Assembly (NCBI GenBank): GCA_005881085.1
Contig: VBGU01000023.1
Location: 1-13,495 of the forward strand
Origin: Chloroflexota bacterium
GTDB lineage: Bacteria > Chloroflexota > Limnocylindria > P2-11E
Reading direction: 5' to 3'
DNA length: 13,495 bases
Shown: piece by piece, positions 1-6,851 of the stretch
Position numbering within the stretch: the stretch's first letter is position 1
Layout of the letters: each line of letters starts with the position of its first letter
Position numbers and translations under genes: made by a program
Notes under the pieces: generated by a model
What the model saw: the letters and a program-made list of their open reading frames with translations, nothing else
What the model was told of the DNA's origin: nothing
The model's database searches: none

Positions 1-1209
1 CACCGGAAATCCGCCCCACGCGACCGCGAACCCGATGTCCGAATGCACAATCGGAGTCTCGAGTCCATACGAAACAACGAGCGCCGCGCCGACGGCGACG
101 AGTAACAAGAACCACGGACCCAGCATCGCTGCCGCGATCACTCCAAGCGCGACGGCGCCGATGAGGGCAAACGAACCCAATGCGAGGAGCACGCTCGATG
201 GGATCCGAGTGCCAAGAGGCCTTCCCTGGAGTTCGTCGAATGCGTGGGATGCGACACCGACCGCGAGAAAGAAAGCGACAAGGGCGCCGGCGACCATTCG
301 CGGATCTGGCATCGGAGCCAATGCGGCGCCTAGCAGCACATACGAGAGATGCCAAAGCGTGTACGGCGGGTGCAAGAGCGTCCAGTAGTCGCGCCATCCG
401 CCAGCCTCCAGCGCATAGAAGGCCGGCGCCACCGAAACCCTCTGTTCGCGACGGGGTCCCCCCGGCCCCGGTTCCCAGGGCCGGCGCCCCATCGCGCGGG
501 GGCCCTCGGTGGCGCCGGCCTTTACTGCGCTCGTGACCAGTCCGGCGCCGAAGCTCATCCGAGCGACACGGACGTCTTTCAATCCGGCGCCACTCCAGTC
601 CCGCTCGATCTCGCTTGCCGGGTGCTCTCGATCAAATCGCTCGATGCTGCCCCTGAGGAACGCGCCGACGCTCGCCCACTGCGTTGAGATCGCGCGGCCG
701 ATGAGCGGCAATCCGAGCGACGTGTATGTGCGCCAGATTGCTCGGAGGATCGGACTCGGCGGTACGCCGAAGTCGAGCGCGACGATGCGGCCCCCGGGAC
801 GCACGACTCGCGCGAGCTCGCGCATGGTCGCGGCGGGATCGTCGACGTAACGCATGAGGTAGGTGAAGGTCACGTGATCGAACGAGTCGTCCGCGAACGG
901 CAGCGACTCGGCGCGAGCGCGCACGAGGGGAATGTGTCCGTCGCGCGCCGCTGCTCTGGACAGCATGTCGGCGCTTCGGTCGAGCCCGACGACCTCGCAG
1001 CCGTAGCGTTCGCGTAACGCCCGAGCCACGAGACCGGTGCCGGTCGCGACATCGAGCACTCGATCGTCGGGCTCGGCCTGCACCGACTGCACAAGACGCG
1101 CACGCCAGCGTGCGTCCTGGCCGAACGAGAGCAACGCTCCCGCTTTCTCGTACGTGGCCCCGATTCCGTCGAAGATGCGACGCGCGTCGTCGGGCGGAGA
1201 GGAGGGCAT
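1..1209 (-). CDS. UbiE-like SAM methyltransferase fused to a membrane domain (partial)
   Basis: One uninterrupted frame of 403 codons runs from ATG 1209 to the left window edge, so the C-terminus is missing. Residues 1-232 form a class I SAM-dependent methyltransferase: SAM motif I is VLDVATGTG (51-59), the ribose-binding acidic residue is D77 in VVGLD, and a VVRPGGRI motif follows. The layout resembles UbiE/MenG quinone methyltransferases. Residues 233-263 are a Gly/Pro/Arg-rich linker. From about 264 the frame encodes a membrane protein with GGWRDYWTLLHPPYTLWHLSY, about three hydrophobic helices and a HAFDELQGRPLGT motif between helices. The acidic loop faintly recalls UbiA prenyltransferases, but I do not assign that family. 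An internal GTG at 432, preceded by AGAGGG (443-438) at 5 bases, could start the membrane part separately. The gene follows the xanthine dehydrogenase molybdenum subunit after 6 bases, so it is probably co-transcribed, although no purine role is evident. The substrate is unknown. Confidence 0.8.
   Translation of the reverse strand, partial: MPSSPPDDARRIFDGIGATYEKAGALLSFGQDARWRARLVQSVQAEPDDRVLDVATGTGLVARALRERYGCEVVGLDRSADMLSRAAARDGHIPLVRARAESLPFADDSFDHVTFTYLMRYVDDPAATMRELARVVRPGGRIVALDFGVPPSPILRAIWRTYTSLGLPLIGRAISTQWASVGAFLRGSIERFDREHPASEIERDWSGAGLKDVRVARMSFGAGLVTSAVKAGATEGPRAMGRRPWEPGPGGPRREQRVSVAPAFYALEAGGWRDYWTLLHPPYTLWHLSYVLLGAALAPMPDPRMVAGALVAFFLAVGVASHAFDELQGRPLGTRIPSSVLLALGSFALIGAVALGVIAAAMLGPWFLLLVAVGAALVVSYGLETPIVHSDIGFAVAWGGFPV
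419..522. repeat. 17-bp perfect inverted repeat at fusion linker
   Basis: AAGGCCGGCGCCACCGA at 419-435 is the exact reverse complement of 506-522, separated by 70 bases that are themselves G/C-rich and contain another copy of the 10-mer GGCCGGCGCC at 479-488. The CCGGCGCC core also occurs at 542-549 and 584-591. The element lies inside the coding frame, exactly where the methyltransferase domain gives way to the membrane domain. It could be a palindromic insertion element, a strong mRNA hairpin, or a terminator-like structure read through in frame. There is no T-tract longer than TT after the stem. Confidence 0.8.
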
Positions 1210-1215
1210 CGCCCT

Positions 1216-3501
1216 CTATGACGCACGCACCGCGCGGCGCGGATCGTCGCCCGGCGTGATGCGCCAGCCCGACCGGTAGGGAGCGCCGAAAACGATGTCG
1301 TCGGGGCGCACCGGCACGCGGTTGAGCTCCCTACCCGTCGCGGCGCGGATCGCGGCCACGATCGCGGGTGTGCTCGATATCGTCGGCGGCTCGCCTACCC
1401 CTTTAGCGCCGTACGGCGCGTCCGGGTGCGGATGCTCGATGAGCACCGTGACGACGGGCGGCATGTCGAGCGTGGTCGGCAAGAGGTAATCGGTGAACGA
1501 CGCGTTGCGCACGAGGCCGTCGCGGAGAAGCACCTCCTCCATCACCGCGAGCCCGAGGCCCTGCGCGATGCCGCCTTCGATCTGGCCCACGACCGAGACG
1601 GGGTTGATCGCTTTCCCGACATCCTGCGCGGTCGCGACCTGCACGACCTTCACGAGTCCGGTGTCCACATCGACGTCGACGACGGCGCGGTGAGCCGCGA
1701 AGAGGAACGCAACGTGGCCCTGGTTCTGCGTCTTGGCGTCGCGCGGCTCGGTGTCGCGATGCCGGTGCGTGACCGTCCGATCGATGGGCTCCTCCAGCAG
1801 GGCTCCGAGATCGTCCGGTGAGCGTCCCGCCTTGCGCGCGCGGGCGAGGAGCTCCGCCTTGACCTCGCGACACGCGGCGAGCACCGCGCCCCCGGTCATC
1901 CATGTCTGCCGCGACGCGGATGAGGATCCGGCCGAGCCGATGGTCGTGTCGGGCCGATCGACCTCGACCCGCTCGACCCCGAGCTCGGTGCGCGCGATCT
2001 GCGCGCAGACGGTCACGATCCCCTGCCCCACCTCCGCGGCTGCGGTGTGCACGTGCGCGATCGGTCCGCGCACGTCGCGCGCCAGCCGCACGCGGGCCGT
2101 CGAGAAATCGTCGAAGCCATGCGAGTAGCAAACGTTCTTCATTCCGGCGGCATAGCCGACGCCGCGTCGCACCCCTTCGCCGTGCGTGAGGTTGCCCAGC
2201 CCGCCCGGAAGCGCGATGGGTTCAGTGGGTATTTCGCCGTTGGGCATCGCGATGTCCGCGCAGCGACGGATGACATCGGCGACAGGCGCGCTCCCCTCCA
2301 CCGGCTGGCTCGTGATGATCGCATCGCCGTTGCGGAGGGCATTTCTTTCGCGGAGCTCGACTGGATCGATGTCCAGCGCCGCGGCGAGCTTGTCCATCTG
2401 CGCCTCATACGCGAAGCACGACTGGACCGCACCGAACCCTCGCATCGCGCCGGTCGGCGGGTTGTTGGTGTACGCGCCGACCGCGTGAATCCGCGCGTTG
2501 GGAACGCGATACGGCCCGGCCCCGAAGCACGCCGCGTTCGCGACGACCGCGGGGCTCGATGAGGCGTACGCGCCGCCATCGAGCACGATCGTCGCCCGCA
2601 CGAACACGAGCTCGCCCTTCTTCGTCGCGCCGTGCGTATACCAGAGCTTTGCTGGATGGCGATGCACATGTCCGTAGAAGGACTCTTCACGTCCGTAGGT
2701 CATCCGCACCGGACGTTTTGTAGCGAGCGCGAGCAGACACGTGTGGATCTGGAGCGTCACGTCCTCGCGCGCGCCGAATGCGCCGCCGACGCCGGCGAGC
2801 ACGAGATGCACCTTCGATTCAGGCAGACCAAGGCACGGCGCGATCTGACGAAGATCCTCGTGCAGCCACTGCGTCGCGATGTGCAGCTCGACACCGCCGT
2901 CCTGCCGCGGGATGGCTAGGCCCGCCTCGGGTCCGAGCGCGGCTTGATCCTGCATGCCGAGCTCGTACTCGCCGTCGACGACGACGTCCGCGCGCGCGTC
3001 CGGATCGCCGTGCTCGACGAGCACGTCCTCGATCACATTCCCTCTTCGATGGAGCTGCGCCGCGTCCGGCTGCAGTGCCGCGACGGGATCCGTAATCGGC
3101 GACAGCGGTTCATACCGCACCGTGATCGCGCGCGCCGCAACGCGCGCTTCTTCCGCGGTCTCCGCCGCGACGATCGCAACGGGCTCGCCCACATAGCGGA
3201 CCTTGCCGCTCGCGAGAACGGGCTGGTCGAGCTTCATGAGGCCGAAGAGCTCGCGCGTGGGCAGATCGCTCGCGGTGATGATCGCCTTCACGCCGCTCAT
3301 CTTCTTCGCGGCGGCCGTGTCGATGCCGGCGATCCGCGCATACGGATGCGGGCTGCGGAGCGTCGCGCCGAAGAGCATTCCTTCGCGACGGAGATCGCTG
3401 CCGTACTGGAATTCGCCCTTGGCTTTGGGCGCGCTGTCGGGCCGCTCGACCGACTCGCCGACGCCGCCGCGGATTCGCGTTCTGGGAGCGGCCGTACTCA
3501 T
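1216..3501 (-). CDS. pucD: Xanthine dehydrogenase, molybdopterin-binding subunit
   Basis: This is the catalytic large subunit of a three-subunit xanthine dehydrogenase, oxidising hypoxanthine/xanthine to urate at the Mo centre in the cytoplasm. The 761 residues match the PucD/XdhA length (about 745-780). The N-terminal third holds the a/b-hammerhead region (about 25-135). Molybdopterin-binding signatures follow: GVGGAFGARED (238-247), the AMRGFGA loop (352-358), AAEVGQGI (488-495) and GAKGVGEPP (698-706), whose Glu (about E704) is the family's catalytic base. The ATG at 3501 is chosen because it overlaps the upstream iron-sulfur gene's stop as ATGA (3501-3498). The same frame is open upstream to 3675, but that stretch is antiphase coding sequence of the iron-sulfur gene. 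No Shine-Dalgarno is visible, so translation is probably coupled. Other hydroxylases of this superfamily are possible from sequence alone, but the REESFYGHVHRHPA segment (271-284) and the purine context favour xanthine. Confidence 0.95.
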   Translation of the reverse strand: MSTAAPRTRIRGGVGESVERPDSAPKAKGEFQYGSDLRREGMLFGATLRSPHPYARIAGIDTAAAKKMSGVKAIITASDLPTRELFGLMKLDQPVLASGKVRYVGEPVAIVAAETAEEARVAARAITVRYEPLSPITDPVAALQPDAAQLHRRGNVIEDVLVEHGDPDARADVVVDGEYELGMQDQAALGPEAGLAIPRQDGGVELHIATQWLHEDLRQIAPCLGLPESKVHLVLAGVGGAFGAREDVTLQIHTCLLALATKRPVRMTYGREESFYGHVHRHPAKLWYTHGATKKGELVFVRATIVLDGGAYASSSPAVVANAACFGAGPYRVPNARIHAVGAYTNNPPTGAMRGFGAVQSCFAYEAQMDKLAAALDIDPVELRERNALRNGDAIITSQPVEGSAPVADVIRRCADIAMPNGEIPTEPIALPGGLGNLTHGEGVRRGVGYAAGMKNVCYSHGFDDFSTARVRLARDVRGPIAHVHTAAAEVGQGIVTVCAQIARTELGVERVEVDRPDTTIGSAGSSSASRQTWMTGGAVLAACREVKAELLARARKAGRSPDDLGALLEEPIDRTVTHRHRDTEPRDAKTQNQGHVAFLFAAHRAVVDVDVDTGLVKVVQVATAQDVGKAINPVSVVGQIEGGIAQGLGLAVMEEVLLRDGLVRNASFTDYLLPTTLDMPPVVTVLIEHPHPDAPYGAKGVGEPPTISSTPAIVAAIRAATGRELNRVPVRPDDIVFGAPYRSGWRITPGDDPRRAVRAS

Positions 3502-3965
3502 CGGCGATACATCGCGCTGGATGCGCGGTCGACTGCTTCGAGTATTTTCCCGTAGCCGGTGCAGCGGCAGATGTTCCCGGAGAGCGCTTCGCGCACTTCC
3601 TGCTCGCTCGGCTCGGGGTTCCGTTTGAGGAGCGAGTACGTCGCGACGACGAGGCCAGGCGTGCAGAACCCGCACTGCACCGCGCCAGCGTCGACGAACG
3701 CGCGCTGGATCGGATGCAGCCGGTCGCCGTCCGAGAGCGACTCAACGGTCTGCACTCTGCGTCCCGCGGCTGCGGCGCCGAGCACGAGACACGCGCAGAC
3801 GAGCTCGCCGTCCATCAGGACCGAGCAGGATCCGCACTCGCCCTGCTCGCACGCGTTCTTGCTTCCGGCGAGGCCGAGGCTCTCGCGCAAGACGGTGAGC
3901 AGGCTCTCATGGTCCGCCGCTTCGGCTTCCCTTTCGTCACCGTTCACGGTGAGCTTGATCCTCAC
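3498..3965 (-). CDS. pucE: Xanthine dehydrogenase, [2Fe-2S] subunit
   Basis: This small electron-transfer subunit carries electrons from the Mo centre to FAD through two [2Fe-2S] clusters. It has 155 residues, normal for CoxS/PucE proteins. The N-terminal plant-type ferredoxin fold has C39, C44, C47 and C59 (pattern C-x4-C-x2-C-x11-C). The C-terminal helical domain has QCGFC (C98, C101) and ICRC (C133, C135). All eight cluster ligands are present. The GTG at 3965 is chosen because it makes a GTGA overlap with the stop of the FAD-subunit gene and puts the N-terminus at RIKLTVNGD, where the family begins. The longer open frame to 4130 is Arg-rich antiphase sequence. No Shine-Dalgarno is seen, so translational coupling is inferred. 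Confidence 0.95.
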   Translation of the reverse strand: MRIKLTVNGDEREAEAADHESLLTVLRESLGLAGSKNACEQGECGSCSVLMDGELVCACLVLGAAAAGRRVQTVESLSDGDRLHPIQRAFVDAGAVQCGFCTPGLVVATYSLLKRNPEPSEQEVREALSGNICRCTGYGKILEAVDRASSAMYRR

Positions 3966-4810
3966 GGGACGACCGCGACGCGCGCGAGAGCGCGCGCTCC
4001 CATCACCGCGAGCACGTGACGGCGATATGCGACCGTGCCGCGGACATCGTCGATCGGCTTCGCCGCGCCGGCGGCGAGTCGGCCGAACTCTCGCGCCGCG
4101 GCGTCGCTCGGCCGAGCCGGCCGGTCCCAACCGGTCTCATCGAAGAGTCCGGCGGCGAAGCGCTCGGCGTCGGTCGCGCGAATGATCGTCGGGCCGCAGG
4201 AGCCGAGGCCGACGCCGACGCGCCGTCGCGCGCGATCCACGACGAGCGCAAGCCCAGAGATGGAGATGGCCATCGCGTTCCGCGTCGCGGCGAACATGTA
4301 CGTCTGCGCCTCGCCAGCGTCCTCCCACTCGGCCGCGACGATGAGCTCGTCGGGACGTCGAACGGACTTCTTCGGGCCGGTCATGAAATCGCCGAAGGCC
4401 ACGCGGCGCTCGCCGCCCTTCGATCTGAGCACGACGGTCGCCTCGAGCGCGGCCAGCACCGGCAACGTGTCCCCCGCTGGCGAGCAGGTCCCGAGATTTC
4501 CGCCGATGGTCGCCGCGTTTCGGATCTGCGGCGACCCGATCGTGCGCGCCGCTTCCTGAAGCGCGGGCGAACCGACGTCCGTCTCGAGCATCCGCGTGTA
4601 CGTGACAAGGGCGCCCATCCGAATGTGGCCGTTGCGGGAGTGGTCCTTCAGCTCATCGACCCGGTCGATCGCGACTATGTTCGACGGGCGGATCCGGCCA
4701 AAGTTGATCTCCACCAACAGGTCCGTCCCACCGGCGAGGATGGTCACGTCCTTGCGCGTGGAAAGGTTGTCGAGAACATCGTCGACATGCCGGGAGATAT
4801 GGACGCTCAC
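3962..4810 (-). CDS. pucC: Xanthine dehydrogenase, FAD-binding subunit
   Basis: This medium subunit binds FAD and passes electrons to NAD+. It has 282 residues, close to PucC/CoxM proteins (about 275-290). The two FAD-binding loops are clear: ILAGGTDLL (24-32) and TIGGNLGTCSPAGD (101-114). The C-terminal third resembles a CO-dehydrogenase flavoprotein C-terminal domain. It is the first gene of the minus-strand operon FAD - FeS - Mo - methyltransferase. The start is GTG 4810: a GATAAT box (4822-4817) lies just 6 bases upstream and no Shine-Dalgarno is present, so the transcript may be leaderless. The stop overlaps the next start as GTGA (3965-3962). Other CoxM-type flavoproteins are alternatives, but the partners point to xanthine dehydrogenase. 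Confidence 0.93.
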   Translation of the reverse strand: MSVHISRHVDDVLDNLSTRKDVTILAGGTDLLVEINFGRIRPSNIVAIDRVDELKDHSRNGHIRMGALVTYTRMLETDVGSPALQEAARTIGSPQIRNAATIGGNLGTCSPAGDTLPVLAALEATVVLRSKGGERRVAFGDFMTGPKKSVRRPDELIVAAEWEDAGEAQTYMFAATRNAMAISISGLALVVDRARRRVGVGLGSCGPTIIRATDAERFAAGLFDETGWDRPARPSDAAAREFGRLAAGAAKPIDDVRGTVAYRRHVLAVMGARALARVAVVP

Positions 4811-4816
4811 GCGGGG

Positions 4817-4822
4817 ATTATC
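4817..4822 (-). promoter_or_regulatory. Putative -10 box of the xanthine dehydrogenase operon
   Basis: GATAAT on the minus strand matches the TATAAT consensus at five of six positions and ends 6 bases before GTG 4810. Transcription would begin at or next to the start codon, giving a leaderless message. A GTGACC hexamer further upstream (19-base spacer) is only a weak -35 candidate. The site lies in the short gap to the divergent cyclase gene, so a regulator bound here could affect both. Confidence 0.4.
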
Positions 4823-4863
4823 ACTTCCGGGTTCGGAACGTGGTCACTAGGATGACCGGACTA

Positions 4864-4869
4864 GGGAGG
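4864..4869 (+). promoter_or_regulatory. Shine-Dalgarno GGGAGG deciding a TTG start
   Basis: GGGAGG ends 6 bases before the in-frame TTG at 4876, the best-spaced ribosome binding site noticed in the window. The alternative starts GTG 4840 and ATG 4852 have no comparable upstream site. A TAGGAT box (4848-4853) overlapping the ATG could serve as a -10 for a short leader ahead of the TTG, but no good -35 accompanies it. Confidence 0.45.
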
Positions 4870-4875
4870 CGAGAG

Positions 4876-6597
4876 TTGGGCGGACCGGCAGACTTCGAGC
4901 GGGAGCTCTCGGAATCGAAGGCGCGCGAAGCGGCGCTCGCCGCGGTCCTCGGCATCATGCGGCGAGGCCCGAGTGAGCTCACCGCCGTCCTCGAGAGCGT
5001 CGCCATGAACGCGGTCCGCCTGTGCGCTGCGGACAACGGATCCATTGCGCAGCTCAAGAGCGATGGCTGGCGGCTGATCGCGAACGTCGGCGACATCGAC
5101 CAAGAGAGCATGGAGCGCAACTGGGGTAATCAGCCGATCGAGGCCAACCGCCGAAGCCTCACCGGCCGCGTCCTTATGGACCGGCGGACAACCACGATCG
5201 TCGACGCCCAGGCCGATCCGGAGTACGACGCGGGCGTTGGTCTCTTCAACGTCCGATCCCTCATCGGCGTCCCATTGACGCGCGGCGAGGACATCGTCGG
5301 CGTGCTCATCCTGAGGCGACAGGAGCCGAAGCCGTTCACGCCGGAGCAGGTGCACCTGCTTGAAACGTTCGCCGATCAGGCGTCGATCGCGATAGAGAAC
5401 GTTCGGCTCTTCAATGAGACCAAGGAATCCCTCGAGAGGCAGACCGCCACGAGCGAAATCCTTCGTGTGATTGCCGCCTCGCCAACCGAAATTCAACCTG
5501 TCCTTGACGCGATCGCCGAGAGCGCTGCGCGGGTGTGCGGAGCGAGCGACGCGCACGTCTATCGCGTCGAGGGCCAGGTCCTAAAGCAGTGGGCACACTT
5601 CGGGCCGATTCCTGGGCTCGCCTCAGGGGAGTCACTTCCGCTAAGCCGCGGGTCAGTCATCGGTCGATCCATCCTCGATCGGCGGGCGATCCATATACGA
5701 GACGCAGTCGACCTGGATCCGGCCGAATACCCGATTAGCAGCCAACTACAGCGACGTTGGGAATTCCGGACCGCTCTCTCGGTGCCCCTTGTTCGACACG
5801 GCATCGGCATCGGTGGCATCGCGATACGCCGCACTCACGTGCAACCGTTCACGCCGACGCAGATAGAGCTTCTCGAGACCTTCGCCGATCAGGCCGCCAT
5901 CGCGATCGCGAACGTCGAGCTCTTCCAGACTGTGGAGCGTCAGCGCGGGGAGTTGTCACGCTTTCTATCGCCCCAGGTCGCCGCGCTCATCACGAGCGAG
6001 CAGGGTGCGAAGATGCTCGAAGGCCACCGCCGCCAGATCACGGTGGTGTTCTGCGATCTGCGCGGCTTCACTGCCTTCGCCGAGACGGCCGAGCCGGAGG
6101 AGGTCCTTGGGGTTCTCCGCGAGTACCACCGCGTGATGGGCGAGCTCATCGTCGAACACCGGGGAACCCTCGAACACTTCGCAGGCGACGGGATGATGAT
6201 CTTCTTCAACGACCCGTTGCCGGTCGAGCGCCACGAGCTTCAGGCCGTGCGCATGGCGTGCGCGATGCGCGAAAGCTTCGAAGAAATGGCGCGAGCGTGG
6301 CAGAAGCGCGGCTACGAGCTCGGATTCGGCGTGGGCATCGCGACGGGCTACGCGACGCTCGGTCGTATCGGGTTCGAAGGACGCTACGACTACGGCGCGA
6401 TCGGCAACGTGGTGATCCTCGCCCAGCGCCTGTCAGCCGAGGCGAAGGCGGGCCAGATCCTGCTCAGCCAGCGAGTCCAGGCTGCCGTCGAGACCGATGC
6501 CGAGACCACCGCGGTCGGCGACCTCGCGCTCAAGGGCTTCACGCGTCCGGTTCCGGCGTTCGCCGCGGAATCGGTCAAGACCCCGGCGCGCTCATGA
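4876..6597 (+). CDS. GAF-GAF-class III nucleotide cyclase-like protein
   Basis: This is a soluble sensor/regulator of about 573 residues (585 from GTG 4840). Two GAF domains (codons about 4970-5400 and 5480-5930) each end in a near-identical segment (LLETFADQ...AIAI.NV.LF), so the second looks like a duplicate of the first. A linker (RQRGELSRFLSPQVAALI) leads to a class III cyclase domain with metal Asp at 6055-6057 (VVFCDLRGFTAF) and at 6187-6189 (FAGDGMMIFF). In the later motif YGAIGNVVILAQRL the Arg is kept, but Ile (ATC, 6415-6417) stands where the usual transition-state Asn would be, so activity is doubtful. No membrane segment is seen. The TTG start is chosen for the GGGAGG six bases upstream; ATG 4852 is the main alternative. 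The gene is divergent from the xanthine dehydrogenase operon with at most 65 bases between starts, suggesting shared control. Ligand and product are unknown. Confidence 0.88.
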   Translation: MGGPADFERELSESKAREAALAAVLGIMRRGPSELTAVLESVAMNAVRLCAADNGSIAQLKSDGWRLIANVGDIDQESMERNWGNQPIEANRRSLTGRVLMDRRTTTIVDAQADPEYDAGVGLFNVRSLIGVPLTRGEDIVGVLILRRQEPKPFTPEQVHLLETFADQASIAIENVRLFNETKESLERQTATSEILRVIAASPTEIQPVLDAIAESAARVCGASDAHVYRVEGQVLKQWAHFGPIPGLASGESLPLSRGSVIGRSILDRRAIHIRDAVDLDPAEYPISSQLQRRWEFRTALSVPLVRHGIGIGGIAIRRTHVQPFTPTQIELLETFADQAAIAIANVELFQTVERQRGELSRFLSPQVAALITSEQGAKMLEGHRRQITVVFCDLRGFTAFAETAEPEEVLGVLREYHRVMGELIVEHRGTLEHFAGDGMMIFFNDPLPVERHELQAVRMACAMRESFEEMARAWQKRGYELGFGVGIATGYATLGRIGFEGRYDYGAIGNVVILAQRLSAEAKAGQILLSQRVQAAVETDAETTAVGDLALKGFTRPVPAFAAESVKTPARS

Positions 6598-6851
6598 CCG
6601 CGGTGATCGGCCTGATGCTCCAAGCTCGGAGCTCCGACGGAGTGTTGGCGTACGACCGCATCGATCCAGATCCCTCACCAACGATGCAATACGCCGAGGG
6701 GACCGGGCAGTTGTTCGCCTCACCGAGGTTTGTCGGGTCGCGCGGTACGTTTCCCGATGGCTCGTGCGACCGCTGAGCTCCAAATTCGTCTACGCGTGCG
6801 GGCCACACGGGATCGTGCAGCTCGTTATCGCTCCATCGGGCTAGCGCGTAC
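6598..6851. other. Convergent intergenic region with candidate hairpins
   Basis: These 254 bases separate the cyclase gene from the end of the deaminase gene. A two-tier stem is visible: GGCGTA (6647-6652) pairs with TACGCC (6690-6695), and inside it GCATCG (6658-6663) pairs with CGATGC (6682-6687), leaving an 18-base loop. A 12-base palindrome TCGGAGCTCCGA lies at 6626-6637, with nearby GCTCC/GGAGC pairing. None is followed by a T-tract, so I do not call an intrinsic terminator. A 60-codon frame (ATG 6594 to stop 6776) overlaps the cyclase stop as ATGA, the same junction type as real genes here, but its product has no recognisable feature. Base composition looks less coding-like than the flanks. 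Confidence 0.5.

Noticed and set aside
35..850. Plus-strand open frames at 35-388, 180-536, 349-687 and 509-850
   Set aside because: The minus strand here reads continuously as methyltransferase plus hydrophobic membrane domain; the plus frames are its antisense shadows.
1403..3095. Many open frames of 60-240 codons inside the xanthine dehydrogenase large-subunit gene, on both strands
   Set aside because: All overlap a gene with intact family motifs along its whole length; their translations are low-complexity Arg/Ala/Ser-rich.
3502..3675. Upstream start for the xanthine dehydrogenase large subunit at 3675
   Set aside because: The extra 58 residues are read from the iron-sulfur gene in another frame; the ATGA overlap at 3501 gives the family's normal N-terminus. 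The same reasoning rejects extended starts at 4130, 8258 and 11088 for the neighbouring genes.
5757..6776. 339-codon plus-strand frame overlapping the cyclase gene
   Set aside because: It is out of phase with the cyclase, whose motifs are intact, and its product is Arg-rich noise; only its last 60 codons lie outside and are discussed separately.
6753..6840. 8-bp perfect inverted repeat (CCCGATGG at 6753-6760, CCATCGGG at 6833-6840)
   Set aside because: An 8-bp pair with a 72-base spacer is expected about once by chance in a gap this size, and no further pairing extends it.
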